Assembly (NCBI GenBank): GCA_018268415.1
Contig: JAFDWO010000146.1
Span: forward strand, 30,454 to 94,453
Reading direction: 5' to 3'
Length of the DNA: 64,000 nt
Origin: Actinomycetota bacterium
GTDB taxonomy: Bacteria; Actinomycetota; Thermoleophilia; Solirubrobacterales; 70-9
Below are positions 16,713 to 25,460 of this stretch, piece by piece. The number at the start of each line of letters is the position of its first letter. The stretch's first letter is position 1. The translations under genes were made by a program, and so were the position numbers. The notes under the pieces are model-generated. The model searched no databases. It was not told where the DNA came from and was given only the letters and a program-made list of their open reading frames with translations.

Positions 16713-17122
16713 TCGGCTGACCTCGCGCCGGCGATGCTGGTCACGCTCAGGTGGTCGGCGATCGCGCCGAACGGAGACGGCGGCCGCAGGTGGACGATCA
16801 CCTCGTCGCCTGCGACCGTGACCGAGACGTTGTCCTCGGCCCAGCCCGGCAGCGCCTCCCGAGCGGCCTCGGCCGCGGAGCCGCCCCCGGCCAGCGCCAG
16901 CGCGCCCGCCTCGGCCGCGCCGTCGGCAAGCGTCATGGCGTAGCCGGCGGCCAGGAGCTGGAGCGAGATCAGCGCGGCAACGATCAGCGCGGGAACGGCG
17001 GCGACGAGTTCGACGGCCGCCTGGCCGCTCTCGACGCGGAGCAACCGACGGGCGGGCGACGCACCAGAACGTGCTCGCCGGGCAGTTGCTCGGGCGCGCA
17101 GCCGCGCGACGAGCTCAGCCAT
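16709..17122 (-). CDS. TadE-like pseudopilin protein
   Basis: Protein of 137 residues with the TadE/TadG pattern: a basic N-terminus, then ESGQAAVELVAAVPALIVAAL as prepilin-like cleavage region and membrane helix, then a short extracytoplasmic part. TadE proteins are minor pseudopilins of the tight-adherence secretion system. It overlaps the preceding TadE gene by 8 bases. The ATPase and prepilin-peptidase genes of the system are not in this window. Confidence 0.82.
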   Translation of the reverse strand: MAELVARLRARATARRARSGASPARRLLRVESGQAAVELVAAVPALIVAALISLQLLAAGYAMTLADGAAEAGALALAGGGSAAEAAREALPGWAEDNVSVTVAGDEVIVHLRPPSPFGAIADHLSVTSIAGARSAE

Positions 17123-17489
17123 CGCCGTCCCCCAGTCCGCTGCGCGCGCCGACCTTCACCTCGGGCAGCTCCGGCAGCAAGGTAGGCACCGGGACCCGCA
17201 CCGAGACGATGCCGTCGTCGTCCCCTCCTTCGACCACCGCCCCATCGCGCATCGCCGCGGGGAGCGTCCGGCGCGCCGCGGCCTCGACGTCAGCCCCGAT
17301 CAGGGCTGCCCGCGCCCCGGCCCGCGCGGCCACGCTCGCCGACCAGAGGGCCTGGCCGGCGAGCGCTATCTGGGCCGCGGCGGCGAGCGCCAGCAACAGA
17401 AAGGGCACGGCCGCGATCAGCTCGACCGAAGCCGTTCCTTTCTCCCCGTGACCTGCGTTGTCGGCGCTCTTGGGTGGCACGCCGACCAC
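17115..17489 (-). CDS. TadE-like pseudopilin protein
   Basis: Protein of 124 residues. The motif KGTASVELIAAVPFLLLAL around residues 17-35 matches the TadE cleavage site and transmembrane helix, with a small soluble C-terminus. It starts with GTG and is the first gene of a three-gene minus-strand cluster. A hairpin (17501-17525) lies 12 bases upstream. Confidence 0.78.
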   Translation of the reverse strand: MVGVPPKSADNAGHGEKGTASVELIAAVPFLLLALAAAAQIALAGQALWSASVAARAGARAALIGADVEAAARRTLPAAMRDGAVVEGGDDDGIVSVRVPVPTLLPELPEVKVGARSGLGDGDG

Positions 17490-17500
17490 CCTGAAGACGA

Positions 17501-17525
17501 AATGCGCGCCTGTGGTGCGCGCATT
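17501..17525. promoter_or_regulatory. Inverted repeat upstream of the TadE cluster
   Basis: Nine-base arms AATGCGCGC / GCGCGCATT with a seven-base spacer, just upstream of the first TadE gene. It could be an operator or a 5' leader hairpin. No family can be assigned. Confidence 0.45.
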
Positions 17526-17605
17526 GGATCAATTCAGGGCCAATTGTGTGCCGAAAGTGGAACGCCCGCCCGGAACAGGGCCACGGGCGGCCCCCCGGCG
17601 CGAGC

Positions 17606-17956
17606 TCAGTAGGTGTTCGCCTCGGTCCAGATCCGCCAGATCGCGACCACCGAGGCCGCCAGCAGGAGGATCCAGACCAGCGTCCCGCCGCCGGTCGACC
17701 AGAGCTTCTCCTGGCCGGCCACCAGCAGGGCCAACATCCCGAACGCCCCGTAGAAGATCGCCCGCCGACCATCGCTCAGCGTCGCCAAGGTGAGCTGGTT
17801 CTGGCGGCTCAGCGTGTAGAGCATCCAGGAGATCCCGGCCAGGAACGCCATGACGATCGCCGTCATCACGGTGTCGACCGCGTTGCCGCCTCCCGGGAGG
17901 AACGCGACTCCGAGCGCCAGAAGCATGATGATCGCGACGTTTCGCGCGGCCTTCAC
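17606..17956 (-). CDS. Small integral membrane protein
   Basis: Protein of 116 residues with four hydrophobic segments (about 5-22, 27-47, 66-84 and 92-110). A conserved-looking loop reads SRQNQLTLATLSDGRRAIFYG. I do not recognise a named family. It lies downstream of the pit operon and may be its last gene, but 39 bases separate them. Confidence 0.65.
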   Translation of the reverse strand: MKAARNVAIIMLLALGVAFLPGGGNAVDTVMTAIVMAFLAGISWMLYTLSRQNQLTLATLSDGRRAIFYGAFGMLALLVAGQEKLWSTGGGTLVWILLLAASVVAIWRIWTEANTY

Positions 17957-17995
17957 GACACAGATCGTACTCCGACCCGCCGGCCGGTGGTCGAA

Positions 17996-18247
17996 TTACT
18001 TACTGGTCATGACGATCACGCCGATCACGACCGCCGCGGCGACCGCCAGCAGCGCCAGGCCCGCGACCCCGGCCGCCGCCACGGCAGCCACCCGCCGCTC
18101 TTCCAGGGTCAGGTCGGTGAAGCGCGCCGCACCCCAGATCGCCACCGAGAAGATCAGCGTCACCCCGACCCCCGCGACGAAGGCGAAGACCACGGTCTGC
18201 ACCAGATCCTTCGTTTCGACGATCTCGGCAAGGACGGGAATCGCCAT
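17996..18247 (-). CDS. Small membrane protein coupled to pit
   Basis: Protein of 83 residues with two membrane helices (about 14-38 and 55-79) separated by a charged loop with TLEERRVAAV. Start ATG 18247 overlaps the pit stop by one base, so the two are probably made in fixed ratio. It may be an accessory subunit of the phosphate transporter. This is inferred only from coupling. Confidence 0.7.
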   Translation of the reverse strand: MAIPVLAEIVETKDLVQTVVFAFVAGVGVTLIFSVAIWGAARFTDLTLEERRVAAVAAAGVAGLALLAVAAAVVIGVIVMTSK

Positions 18248-19350
18248 CACCCGCTCTGCACCGTCACCGGCGCGCCCCGCTGCGCCCGCCGCGCGAAGGC
18301 GGCGCCGATCGCCGCCAGCGCCCCGACCGTCACCACCACCGGCCCGACCGCGCCGCTGCCGAAGAGGTTCGTGACCCCGTAGACCACCGCACCGATCAGC
18401 GCCGCCGCGGGCAGCGTCAGCACCCAGGCGACGACGATGTTCCTGGCCACACCCCAGCGCACCGCCGAGAGCCGTTTCGCCGCACCGGCCCCCATCACCC
18501 CGCCGTTGATCACGTGCGTGGTCGACAGCGGGAAGCCGAAGTGGGTCGAGGCGAGGATCACCGCCGCCCCTGCCCCCTGCGAGGTGAATCCCTGGGCCGC
18601 GTCCATCTTGATGATCCGCGTGCCGGTCGTCTTGATGATCCGCCAGCCGCCGCTGTAGGTGCCGCCCGCGATCGCCAGCGCCGAGGCGGCGATCACCCAG
18701 GTCGGCGGGTCCGCCCCGGCGGCAAGGCTGCCGTTGGCGATCAGCGCCAGGGTGATGACCCCCATCGTCTTCTGCGCGTCGTTGGTCCCGTGTGCCAGCG
18801 CCAGCATCCCACCGGAAACGACCTGTCCGTACTTGAAGCCACGGCTGACGATCCCCGGCCGCTGCCTGCCGACCACCCGGTAGGCGAGCCCGATCGACGC
18901 CCCTGCCGAAACGAAGGCAAGGAGCGGAGCGATGACCGCCGGGATCAGCACCTTGCCGAGCAGCCCTTCGGCGATCACCACCTGGAATCCCGACGCGGCG
19001 ACCGCCGAGCCCACGACACCACCGATCAGCGCGTGGGAGGAGCTCGAGGGCAACCCGAAGTACCAGGTGACGAGGTTCCAGGCGATCGCCCCGATCAGCC
19101 CGGCGAAGACGATCGTCGGTGTGATCACGGCGGCGTCGACGACGTCGTTGGCGACCGTCGCGGCCACGGTGATCGAGATGAACGCGCCGGCGAAGTTCAA
19201 CAGCGAGGCCGCCGCGATCGCCACCTGCGGCCGCGCCGCCCCGGTCGAGATCGAGGTCGCGACGACGTTCGCGGTGTCGTGGAAGCCGTTGGTGAAGTCG
19301 AAGGCGAGGGCGGCGCCGATGACGAGGACGAGGATGACGTCGGAACTCAC
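18247..19350 (-). CDS. pit: PiT-family low-affinity inorganic phosphate transporter
   Basis: Protein of 367 residues with about ten membrane helices. The two PiT signatures are present: an N-terminal FDFTNGFHDTANVVATSIST motif and a second, divergent GFPLSTTHVINGGVMGAG. GLPSSSSHALIGG is also characteristic. It imports metal-phosphate with protons. The DUF47 partner gene is upstream on the same strand but separated by 190 bases that hold a repeat (19448-19514). Confidence 0.93.
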   Translation of the reverse strand: MSSDVILVLVIGAALAFDFTNGFHDTANVVATSISTGAARPQVAIAAASLLNFAGAFISITVAATVANDVVDAAVITPTIVFAGLIGAIAWNLVTWYFGLPSSSSHALIGGVVGSAVAASGFQVVIAEGLLGKVLIPAVIAPLLAFVSAGASIGLAYRVVGRQRPGIVSRGFKYGQVVSGGMLALAHGTNDAQKTMGVITLALIANGSLAAGADPPTWVIAASALAIAGGTYSGGWRIIKTTGTRIIKMDAAQGFTSQGAGAAVILASTHFGFPLSTTHVINGGVMGAGAAKRLSAVRWGVARNIVVAWVLTLPAAALIGAVVYGVTNLFGSGAVGPVVVTVGALAAIGAAFARRAQRGAPVTVQSG

Positions 19351-19447
19351 GGCCGGGAACCTACCGGCCGCGTTTACATTTTTGTTACGACCCCATGTGT
19401 TACGCGCTTCGACCAGACCCCTGGCGCGATCTGGGCCAGGCCGGCAA

Positions 19448-19514
19448 GGACGCAGGGAACGAGCGAGGGGAGCGCACTCCGGTGCGTGACCCGAAGCGAG
19501 CGACCGAGGACGCC
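19448..19514. repeat. Intergenic repeat family C, copy 2
   Basis: Closely matches 331-399: starts GGACGCAGGGA, has a central CGCAC-TCCG-GTGCG hairpin, and ends CGACCGAGGACGCC. It sits between the DUF47 gene stop and the pit start, inside what is normally a compact two-gene unit. It may attenuate or separate their transcription. Confidence 0.78.
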
Positions 19515-19540
19515 GCCGGCCGCCCCCGGATCGCGCCGGG

Positions 19541-20182
19541 TCAGGAGTTCTTGATGACGATGCCCTCGAGGATCTGGGCGGCCTTCTCCGTCGCGTCGAT
19601 CGCCTCCTCGAGCACGCCGAAGATGTCCTTCCAGCGGATCACGAAGATCGGGTCGATCGCATCGGTGAAGAGTGCCGCCACCGCGTCGCGGGAGATCCGG
19701 TCGCCTTCGTTCTCCAGTCGATGGACCTCGATCCAGTACTGGTCGAGGTCCTTGAACGAAGGAAGGTTCGCAAGCCCCTCGGCGAGCGCTTCGCAGGAGC
19801 GCACCAGCACTCCGGTCAGGGCGCCGGCCTGGTCCATCGGCGCCTCGACCTGGTAGAGGCCGAGGAAGTCCGCCGCCTCCTCGGTGAAGTCGACGATGTC
19901 GTCGAGCTGCGTCGCCAACCCGTAGATGTCCTCGCGATCGATCGGCGTGACGAACGTCGTGTTCAGCCTTTTGATGATTTCGTGGGTGACTTTGTCCCCA
20001 CGGTGCTCGGCTTCGACGATGTCCTGGTGGAGCGTCCCGGCGTCGGGCCACTCGCGCATCAGCTGATCGAGCAACTGGGCCGAATGGACGCTGTTTTTCC
20101 CCGCCTCCACGAAGAGATCGAAGAACGTCTGATCGTGGGGGAGAAGCGAAAAGCGCGCCACCGTTGACATCCTAGTCGCCAT
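19541..20182 (-). CDS. DUF47 / PhoU-like Pit accessory protein
   Basis: Protein of 213 residues, all-helical, with the DUF47 pattern: FFDLFVEAGKNSVHSAQLL at the N-terminus, then EHRGDKVTHEIIKRLNTTFVTPIDREDIYGLATQLDDIVDF. It resembles PhoU and is known to pair with PiT transporters to control phosphate uptake. It lies 13 bases downstream of ppk. ATG 20182 is used; an alternative ATG is at 20170. Confidence 0.9.
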   Translation of the reverse strand: MATRMSTVARFSLLPHDQTFFDLFVEAGKNSVHSAQLLDQLMREWPDAGTLHQDIVEAEHRGDKVTHEIIKRLNTTFVTPIDREDIYGLATQLDDIVDFTEEAADFLGLYQVEAPMDQAGALTGVLVRSCEALAEGLANLPSFKDLDQYWIEVHRLENEGDRISRDAVAALFTDAIDPIFVIRWKDIFGVLEEAIDATEKAAQILEGIVIKNS

Positions 20183-20195
20183 CCTCTGATCCTGT

Positions 20196-22370
20196 TCAGC
20201 CCGTCGCCGCCGTGGTGGCGCTGGTCGGAGTCACGGTCGCGGTCCCGCCGGCCGCCGTCGTCAACTGCTCCGCCGCCCGCGATGCCGCCCGCTCGCGGAG
20301 TTCCAGTTGCACGTCGCGCCGCGGCTCGTCGGGGGCGCGCTGGATCCGCGTCCACTCGCCGTCGGAGCCCAGGTCCCAGGAATTCGCGTTGTCGGCGAAG
20401 CAGCGCTCCAGCACGTCGCACATCTCTGCCTGCAGCGCCGGGTCTTCGACCGGTGCGACCAGCTCGACCCGGCTGTCGAGGTTGCGCGGCATCATGTCCG
20501 CGGACCCCATCAGCACGCGGGTCTCATCACCGCGGTGGAAGGTGTAGACGCGCGAATGCTCAAGGAAGCGACCGACGATCGAGCAGACCCGAATGTTGTC
20601 GGAGATCCCCGGCACGCCCGGCTTCAGGCAGCAGATCCCGCGCACGTTCAGATCGATCCGCACCCCCGCCTGCGAGGCCCGGTAGAGCGCCCGGATGCAC
20701 CCGGCGTCGACCAGCGAGTTCATCTTCAGCGCGATCCGCGCTTCTTCGCCCGCCTCGTGGGCGGCGATCGTCGCGTCGATCTCCTCGACGAAGCGGTCCC
20801 GCATCGTCGTCGGCGAGACCAGCATCTTGCGGTAGACCGCCGGGCGCCCGTAACCGGTGAGGAAGTTGAACATCTCCGCCACATCGGCGCCGATGTCGGG
20901 GTCGGCGGTGAAGAGGCCGAAGTCGGTGTAGAGGCGCGCCGTCTTGGCGTGGTAGTTGCCGGTGCCGATGTGGACGTACTCGCGCACCAGGTGACCCTCC
21001 CGACGCGCCACCAGGATCGCCTTGACGTGCGTCTTCAGCCCCGGGATCCCGTAGACGACGTGGACGCCGGCCTCCTCCAGCGCTTTCGCCCAGTGGATGT
21101 TGGCCTCCTCGTCGAAGCGCGCTTTCAACTCGACCATGCAGACCGCCTGCTTGCCACGTTCGGAGGCGCGGATCAGCGACGGAACCAACGGCGAGTCGTC
21201 GCTCGTCCGGTACACGGTCTGCTTGATCGCCAGCACGTCGGGGTCTTCGACCGCCTGCTCGACGAAGCGTTCGACCGACGTCGCGAAAGAGTCGTAGGGA
21301 TGGTGGACGAGCAGGTCGGCATGGCGGATCTCGCGGAACATGTCGACCGGCAGCTCGTCCTCCCCCTGCAGCCGCGGCTGGGTCACCGGGGTCCAGGGCG
21401 AATAACGGAGCTCGGCGTGGCCCGGGACGTCGGCGAGCTCGGAGAGGTCGGCCAGGTCGAGCAGCCCGTCGATGTCGTAGACCTCGCGGTCTTCGAGGCG
21501 CAGCGCGCCGATCAGCTCCTGCCGCAGCTTCGGGTTCATCCCGGTTGCGATCTCGAGCCGTACCACCTCACCGAAGCGACGCCGGCGCAGCTCGTCCTGA
21601 ACCGCCTGCAGCAGGTCGTCCGCCTCGTCGGAGACGGTGAAGTCGGCATCGCGGGTCACCCGGAAGAAGCCGTAATCGACCACTTCGGTGCCTGGGAAGA
21701 GCGCGTCGAGATTGGTCGCGATCACCTGCTCCAAGGGGACGAACGCACCGTTCGTGCCGACCGGCAGGAAGCGTCCGAGCAGCTCCTTCGGGACCTTCAC
21801 CCGGGCGACGATCTCGACCTCCGACTCCGGGTCACGCAGGAGTACCGCGAGGCTCAGTGAGAGGTTCGAGATGTAAGGGAACGGCCGGCCGAGGCCGATC
21901 ACCAGCGGCGTCAACGCCGGGAAGACCTGCTCGTGGAAGCGCCGGTGCATCTGGCGCTGCTCCTCCTCGCTGGCGTCCTCGAGCGAGACGATGCGGATGT
22001 CCTCGCGCTCCAGAGCGGGGCGCAGGACGCCGCCGAAGCAGTGCTGCAGCCGGCGATCCAGCTCGAGCACGATCCGCTGGATGCGATCGATCTGCTCGCC
22101 CGGCCGCAGGCCGTCGGGGCCGCGCGCGTCGATCCCCGCGTCGAGCTGGTCGAACAGCCCGGCCACCCGCACCATGTAGAACTCGTCGAGGTTCGAGGCG
22201 TAGATCGCGCAGAACCGCAGCCGCTCCAGCAACGGCACGCTGCCGTCCTCGGCGAGCTCCAGCACCCGGCGGTTGAACTCCAGCCAGGAGAGCTCTCGGT
22301 TGAAGTAGAGAGAGGGATCGTCGAGGCTGACAACCGACTCGGCCAAGGGGACATCGTACTGCTGCTGCAC
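20196..22370 (-). CDS. ppk1: Polyphosphate kinase 1
   Basis: Protein of 724 residues, full length. It starts with the PPK N-domain (YFNRELSWLEFNRRVLELA) and contains the catalytic-His segment VREYVHIGTGNYHAKTARLYTD. A second conserved His lies in the YTFHRGDETRVLMGSADMM region. It makes polyphosphate from ATP. It lies 19 bases after the PHP-glycosyltransferase gene and 13 before the DUF47 gene, in an apparent operon headed by a Pho box. The ppx gene (26088-27005) for breakdown belongs to the adjacent pst operon. Confidence 0.95.
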   Translation of the reverse strand: MQQQYDVPLAESVVSLDDPSLYFNRELSWLEFNRRVLELAEDGSVPLLERLRFCAIYASNLDEFYMVRVAGLFDQLDAGIDARGPDGLRPGEQIDRIQRIVLELDRRLQHCFGGVLRPALEREDIRIVSLEDASEEEQRQMHRRFHEQVFPALTPLVIGLGRPFPYISNLSLSLAVLLRDPESEVEIVARVKVPKELLGRFLPVGTNGAFVPLEQVIATNLDALFPGTEVVDYGFFRVTRDADFTVSDEADDLLQAVQDELRRRRFGEVVRLEIATGMNPKLRQELIGALRLEDREVYDIDGLLDLADLSELADVPGHAELRYSPWTPVTQPRLQGEDELPVDMFREIRHADLLVHHPYDSFATSVERFVEQAVEDPDVLAIKQTVYRTSDDSPLVPSLIRASERGKQAVCMVELKARFDEEANIHWAKALEEAGVHVVYGIPGLKTHVKAILVARREGHLVREYVHIGTGNYHAKTARLYTDFGLFTADPDIGADVAEMFNFLTGYGRPAVYRKMLVSPTTMRDRFVEEIDATIAAHEAGEEARIALKMNSLVDAGCIRALYRASQAGVRIDLNVRGICCLKPGVPGISDNIRVCSIVGRFLEHSRVYTFHRGDETRVLMGSADMMPRNLDSRVELVAPVEDPALQAEMCDVLERCFADNANSWDLGSDGEWTRIQRAPDEPRRDVQLELRERAASRAAEQLTTAAGGTATVTPTSATTAATG

Positions 22371-22389
22371 GCGTCCCCTTTCCTGCCCG

Positions 22390-24729
22390 TTATGCGACTC
22401 GTCGGAGCGGTGGCGTGGAGGAGCCCGGGGCGGCGGTCGGAACGCCGACCGTGGCGCCGTCGAGGGCCAGCCGGTAGCCGGCCGCGAGCTGGCTCATCGA
22501 ACGCTCCCAGGAGCGGGCCCGGGCGCCGCGGGCGCCGGCCGAGCCGAGCCTGGCGCGCAGCTCCGGCGAGGCGGCCAGCTGCAGGATCGACCCGGCGATG
22601 TGGTCGGCGTCGGGACGACAGAGAAGGCCGGTGTGGCGGTTCTCGACCAGCGCGGCGGGACCGCCCTCGGCGATCGCGATCACCGGCAGCCCGCTGGCCC
22701 CGGCCTCGAGGATCACCTGGCCGTAGGTGTCGGTGACGCTGCAGAAGAGGAAGGCATCGGCGCTGGCGTAGGCGACCGCGAGCTCCTCGCCGCCGAGCCA
22801 GCCGAGGAAGGTGGCCGCGTCACCGAGCCGCGCCCGCAGCTCCTCTTCCTCCGGCCCGCCGCCCGCCAGCAGCAGGTGCAGCCGCGGGTCCGTGGCGTGG
22901 GCGGTGAGGAAGGCGTCCGCAAGCAGGTCGACCCCCTTCTCCTTGGAGAGGCGGCCGGCGTAGAGGAGCCTGATCTCGCCCGGGTAGGCGTCACGGTCGG
23001 CCTTCGCCGGGTCGAAGCGCTCGACGTCCACCCCGCGCTCCCAGCGGCCGACCTTGGCGCCGTCGATGCCGAGCTCTGCCAGCGAGCCGTCGGCGGCCGG
23101 GCTCGGCGAGAGGATCCGCACCGGGGCGTTGTAGAAGGCGCCGAGGCCGGCCTTGGCGACCGCCTCCAGCATCGCGTCGGCGCGCAGGCCGGCGTAGGTG
23201 GCGAGCTCGGTGTGGTAGCTGGCGAGCAGCGGCACGCCGGTGATCCGGCTGAGCAGCGTCGCCGCGATCCCGGCCGGGCCGGGAGCGGTGACGTGGACCA
23301 GGTCGTAGTGACCCTCGGCCAGCGCCTCGACCAGCTCGGGGACCGCCGGGACGCCCAGCCGCATGCCTTTGTAGAAGGGCAGCTCGAGCTCGGCGGCCGC
23401 GGGGAGGCGGCGGTCGACGCCGGGGTCGGTGCCGATCACGTCGACCTCGAAGCCGGGCACGCCGCGCTCGCGGATCTGCTCGATCGTGTGCGTTACCCCG
23501 TGCATCGAGCCGATCCCGTCGGCGATCAGGGCGACGCGCCGGCGATCGCTCTCGCCGCCCCGGAGCTTCGCTTTCTCGGCGCCGAGGAAGGCGGTCGAGG
23601 GCGCGTAGGGGAAGGCCGGGACGAGCGCCTCGAAGACCCCGCCGGCGGCGCTGCCGAGATCACCGGAGGAGAACGCTTCGACCCCCTCGTCGACGGCGAC
23701 CCGGAGGCGTCGCTCGTGGCGACGCCGGGCGCGGCGGTAGAGGTCGGCGTGGGAGAAGCCGTCGGCCTGCAGCATCTCGAGGAGATCACGGCCGCGGGCG
23801 TCGATCCCGACCCCGGCGAGCCAGGCCTCGAGCAGACAGCGGGCGTCCTCGGGGCCGATGTCGGTGGCCACCTTGCCCTCCCGCTCCGAGCCCTCGCGGA
23901 TCACCCGTTCGGCCATCTTCATCACCGCGGTGGGGTCGGGAGCGGAGCCCGGCGCGGGGGCGGCGGCGTCCGGCGCGGTCGTGGAGGCTGCGCCTGCCGC
24001 ATCGGGGTCGGCTTCGCCGAGCGCCCGGGTCGCCAGCGCCATCGCCGCGTGCGTCCACTTCGCGGCGGAACCTTGCTCGCCCCGCGCCTCGGCATGACCA
24101 TCGCGCATGTGGGCGAGAAACTCTTCCGGCGTGGCAGCGGCCGGGACCTCGGTCCAGGTCCTGCCGATGTCGACGCCGGCATGGTCGTCGGAGCCGCCGA
24201 TGCCGGTGCCGCCACGGGTGTCCACGTAGACGGCGGCAGGCATGTTCAGCTCCGCGGCGCGCGACCCGTTACGAACCTCCCAGATCGGGAAGAGCTCGGC
24301 GAGCCGCCGCCGGTGGCGCCGTGTAAGCGGCGCCGCGACGTAAAAGAAAGGGTGCGCCAGGGCGCAGGTGATCTGGTTCTCGTGCAGGTACGCGGCACAG
24401 GCCTCGACGTCGCCGGCGTGGGCCTGCAGCCACTCGTGGTCTCCGGGAGTGATCCCGTAACAGAGGACGTGAACCGCCTGGGGCTCGCCGGCGAAGCGAG
24501 CGGTCAGCTCCTCGGAGACGAAGGTGTCGGGAAGGCCCTCCAGCTCGAGAGCCCCGTCGATCGTGTCGTGATCGGTGATCGTGACGAAGTCCATACCCCG
24601 CCTCTTCGCCAGCTCGTAGACCTCCTGCGGAGGCGTCGCGCACTCGGGCAGGCCGAGGCTGCGCTGAACCCCGAGCCGGGACAGCTGTGAAGCGGTGGAG
24701 TGACAGTGCAGGTCAGCGCGGGAAGTCAT
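22390..24729 (-). CDS. PHP-domain phosphoesterase / GT4-type glycosyltransferase fusion
   Basis: Protein of 779 residues. The N-terminal PHP domain (1 to about 225) keeps its metal ligands: DLHCHS (His8, His10), TDHDT (Asp53, His54), HPF and SDDHAG. After an Ala/Pro-rich linker and a helical segment comes a GT-B glycosyltransferase (about 405-770) with YHTELATYAG, LLYAGRLSKEKG and the TDTYGQVILEAGASGLP nucleotide-sugar motif, resembling PimB/MgtA/SqdX-type lipid glycosyltransferases. Four Pho-box units lie upstream and it heads an operon with ppk1, DUF47 and probably pit. A role in phosphate-starvation glycolipid or wall synthesis is inferred. Confidence 0.85.
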   Translation of the reverse strand: MTSRADLHCHSTASQLSRLGVQRSLGLPECATPPQEVYELAKRRGMDFVTITDHDTIDGALELEGLPDTFVSEELTARFAGEPQAVHVLCYGITPGDHEWLQAHAGDVEACAAYLHENQITCALAHPFFYVAAPLTRRHRRRLAELFPIWEVRNGSRAAELNMPAAVYVDTRGGTGIGGSDDHAGVDIGRTWTEVPAAATPEEFLAHMRDGHAEARGEQGSAAKWTHAAMALATRALGEADPDAAGAASTTAPDAAAPAPGSAPDPTAVMKMAERVIREGSEREGKVATDIGPEDARCLLEAWLAGVGIDARGRDLLEMLQADGFSHADLYRRARRRHERRLRVAVDEGVEAFSSGDLGSAAGGVFEALVPAFPYAPSTAFLGAEKAKLRGGESDRRRVALIADGIGSMHGVTHTIEQIRERGVPGFEVDVIGTDPGVDRRLPAAAELELPFYKGMRLGVPAVPELVEALAEGHYDLVHVTAPGPAGIAATLLSRITGVPLLASYHTELATYAGLRADAMLEAVAKAGLGAFYNAPVRILSPSPAADGSLAELGIDGAKVGRWERGVDVERFDPAKADRDAYPGEIRLLYAGRLSKEKGVDLLADAFLTAHATDPRLHLLLAGGGPEEEELRARLGDAATFLGWLGGEELAVAYASADAFLFCSVTDTYGQVILEAGASGLPVIAIAEGGPAALVENRHTGLLCRPDADHIAGSILQLAASPELRARLGSAGARGARARSWERSMSQLAAGYRLALDGATVGVPTAAPGSSTPPLRRVA

Positions 24730-24791
24730 CGGTGTCTCCCTTGTCTAGTCCTCATTGCACGGCCATATTTCGTCATTTGCAGGGAAAACAT

Positions 24792-24830
24792 GTGAACCAC
24801 CTGCAAACGACCCGTGAACTTCGTGTGACC
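24792..24830 (-). promoter_or_regulatory. Pho box with four 11-bp-spaced units
   Basis: Direct-repeat units start at 24792 (GTGAAC), 24803 (GCAAAC), 24814 (GTGAAC) and 24825 (GTGACC), each exactly 11 bases apart. On the minus strand they read GTTCAC-type repeats as in Streptomyces PHO boxes. They lie about 63-101 bases upstream of the PHP-glycosyltransferase start. Confidence 0.75.
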
Positions 24831-24849
24831 CGCGTGATTCTTGGGGCGG

Positions 24850-25121
24850 AAGGGATGAGGACTTGGGAAGCTGACGCCCGAAGGGATGAGGACTTAAGAA
24901 GCTGACGCCCCGAAGGGGATGGGGACTTAAGAAGGTGACGCCCCGAAGGGATGGGCCTCGGGAAGCCGACGCCCGCGAAAGGGATGGGGGGGGGTTCCGC
25001 AGCGATCGCCCGGGGAAGGGATGGGACTGGGGAAGCTGTCGCCCGTGGGGAAAGGGCCCCGACCCCCCAGGCTGCCGCCCGGAAAGGGCTCTGGCCCCCT
25101 CAAGCTGTCGCCCATGGCGGA
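24850..25121. repeat. Tandem array of eight 31-38-bp units
   Basis: Units begin with AAGGGATG (some diverged to AAGGG) at 24850, 24881, 24913, 24946, 24979, 25016, 25052 and 25084, with a ninth start at 25122. Most end in a GCTGACGCCC or GCTGTCGCCC word. Unit similarity is highest near the promoter side and decays rightwards. There are no unique spacers, so this is not a CRISPR array. Confidence 0.8.
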
Positions 25122-25130
25122 AAGGGATGC

Positions 25131-25180
25131 GGCCGTCTCGTCCACGGCCCTGGCAGGCTGTGGCCGTGGCCGAGACGGCC
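25131..25180. repeat. Hairpin with the shared 12-nt loop CTGGCAGGCTGT, copy 1
   Basis: Arms 25131-25149 and 25162-25180 form a 19-bp stem with one mismatch, closing the loop CTGGCAGGCTGT. An identical copy is at 34589-34638. The same loop, in reverse complement, closes a stem of unrelated sequence at 25887-25944. Confidence 0.85.
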
Positions 25181-25275
25181 GGGGGTGCGGGGAGCGGGCG
25201 GGGGGAGCACGGAAGGCCCTCGCGGGAGTGCGGGCGGATCCGACGCGCGAGGGACACGGCGCTCCCACGGTCCCT

Positions 25276-25358
25276 CCCGATCCCGGCCCCGGGGACCGGA
25301 GGGTGCGACCGATCCGTCACGGGACCGTCACCGAAGGGAGACCTCGTCACGAAGACGT
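25276..25358. repeat. 83-bp direct repeat, copy 1 of 2
   Basis: Differs from 25461-25543 at only two positions, 185 bases away in the same orientation. It contains GGGACCGTCAC and ends CACGAAGACGT. A diverged third version is at 34807-34890. Confidence 0.85.
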
Positions 25359-25460
25359 CGGGAACGTCACCCTTCCTCCCGACCCCTTCCATTGCTCAAG
25401 GATCTCCGTGTTTGGTTTCGGTTGCTCAGCAACCAAAACTCGACGCGCGTCCCACGGACC

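Noticed and set aside
24850..25121. Possible CRISPR array
   Set aside because: The units are tandem and degenerate with no unique spacers of constant length, and no cas genes are present.
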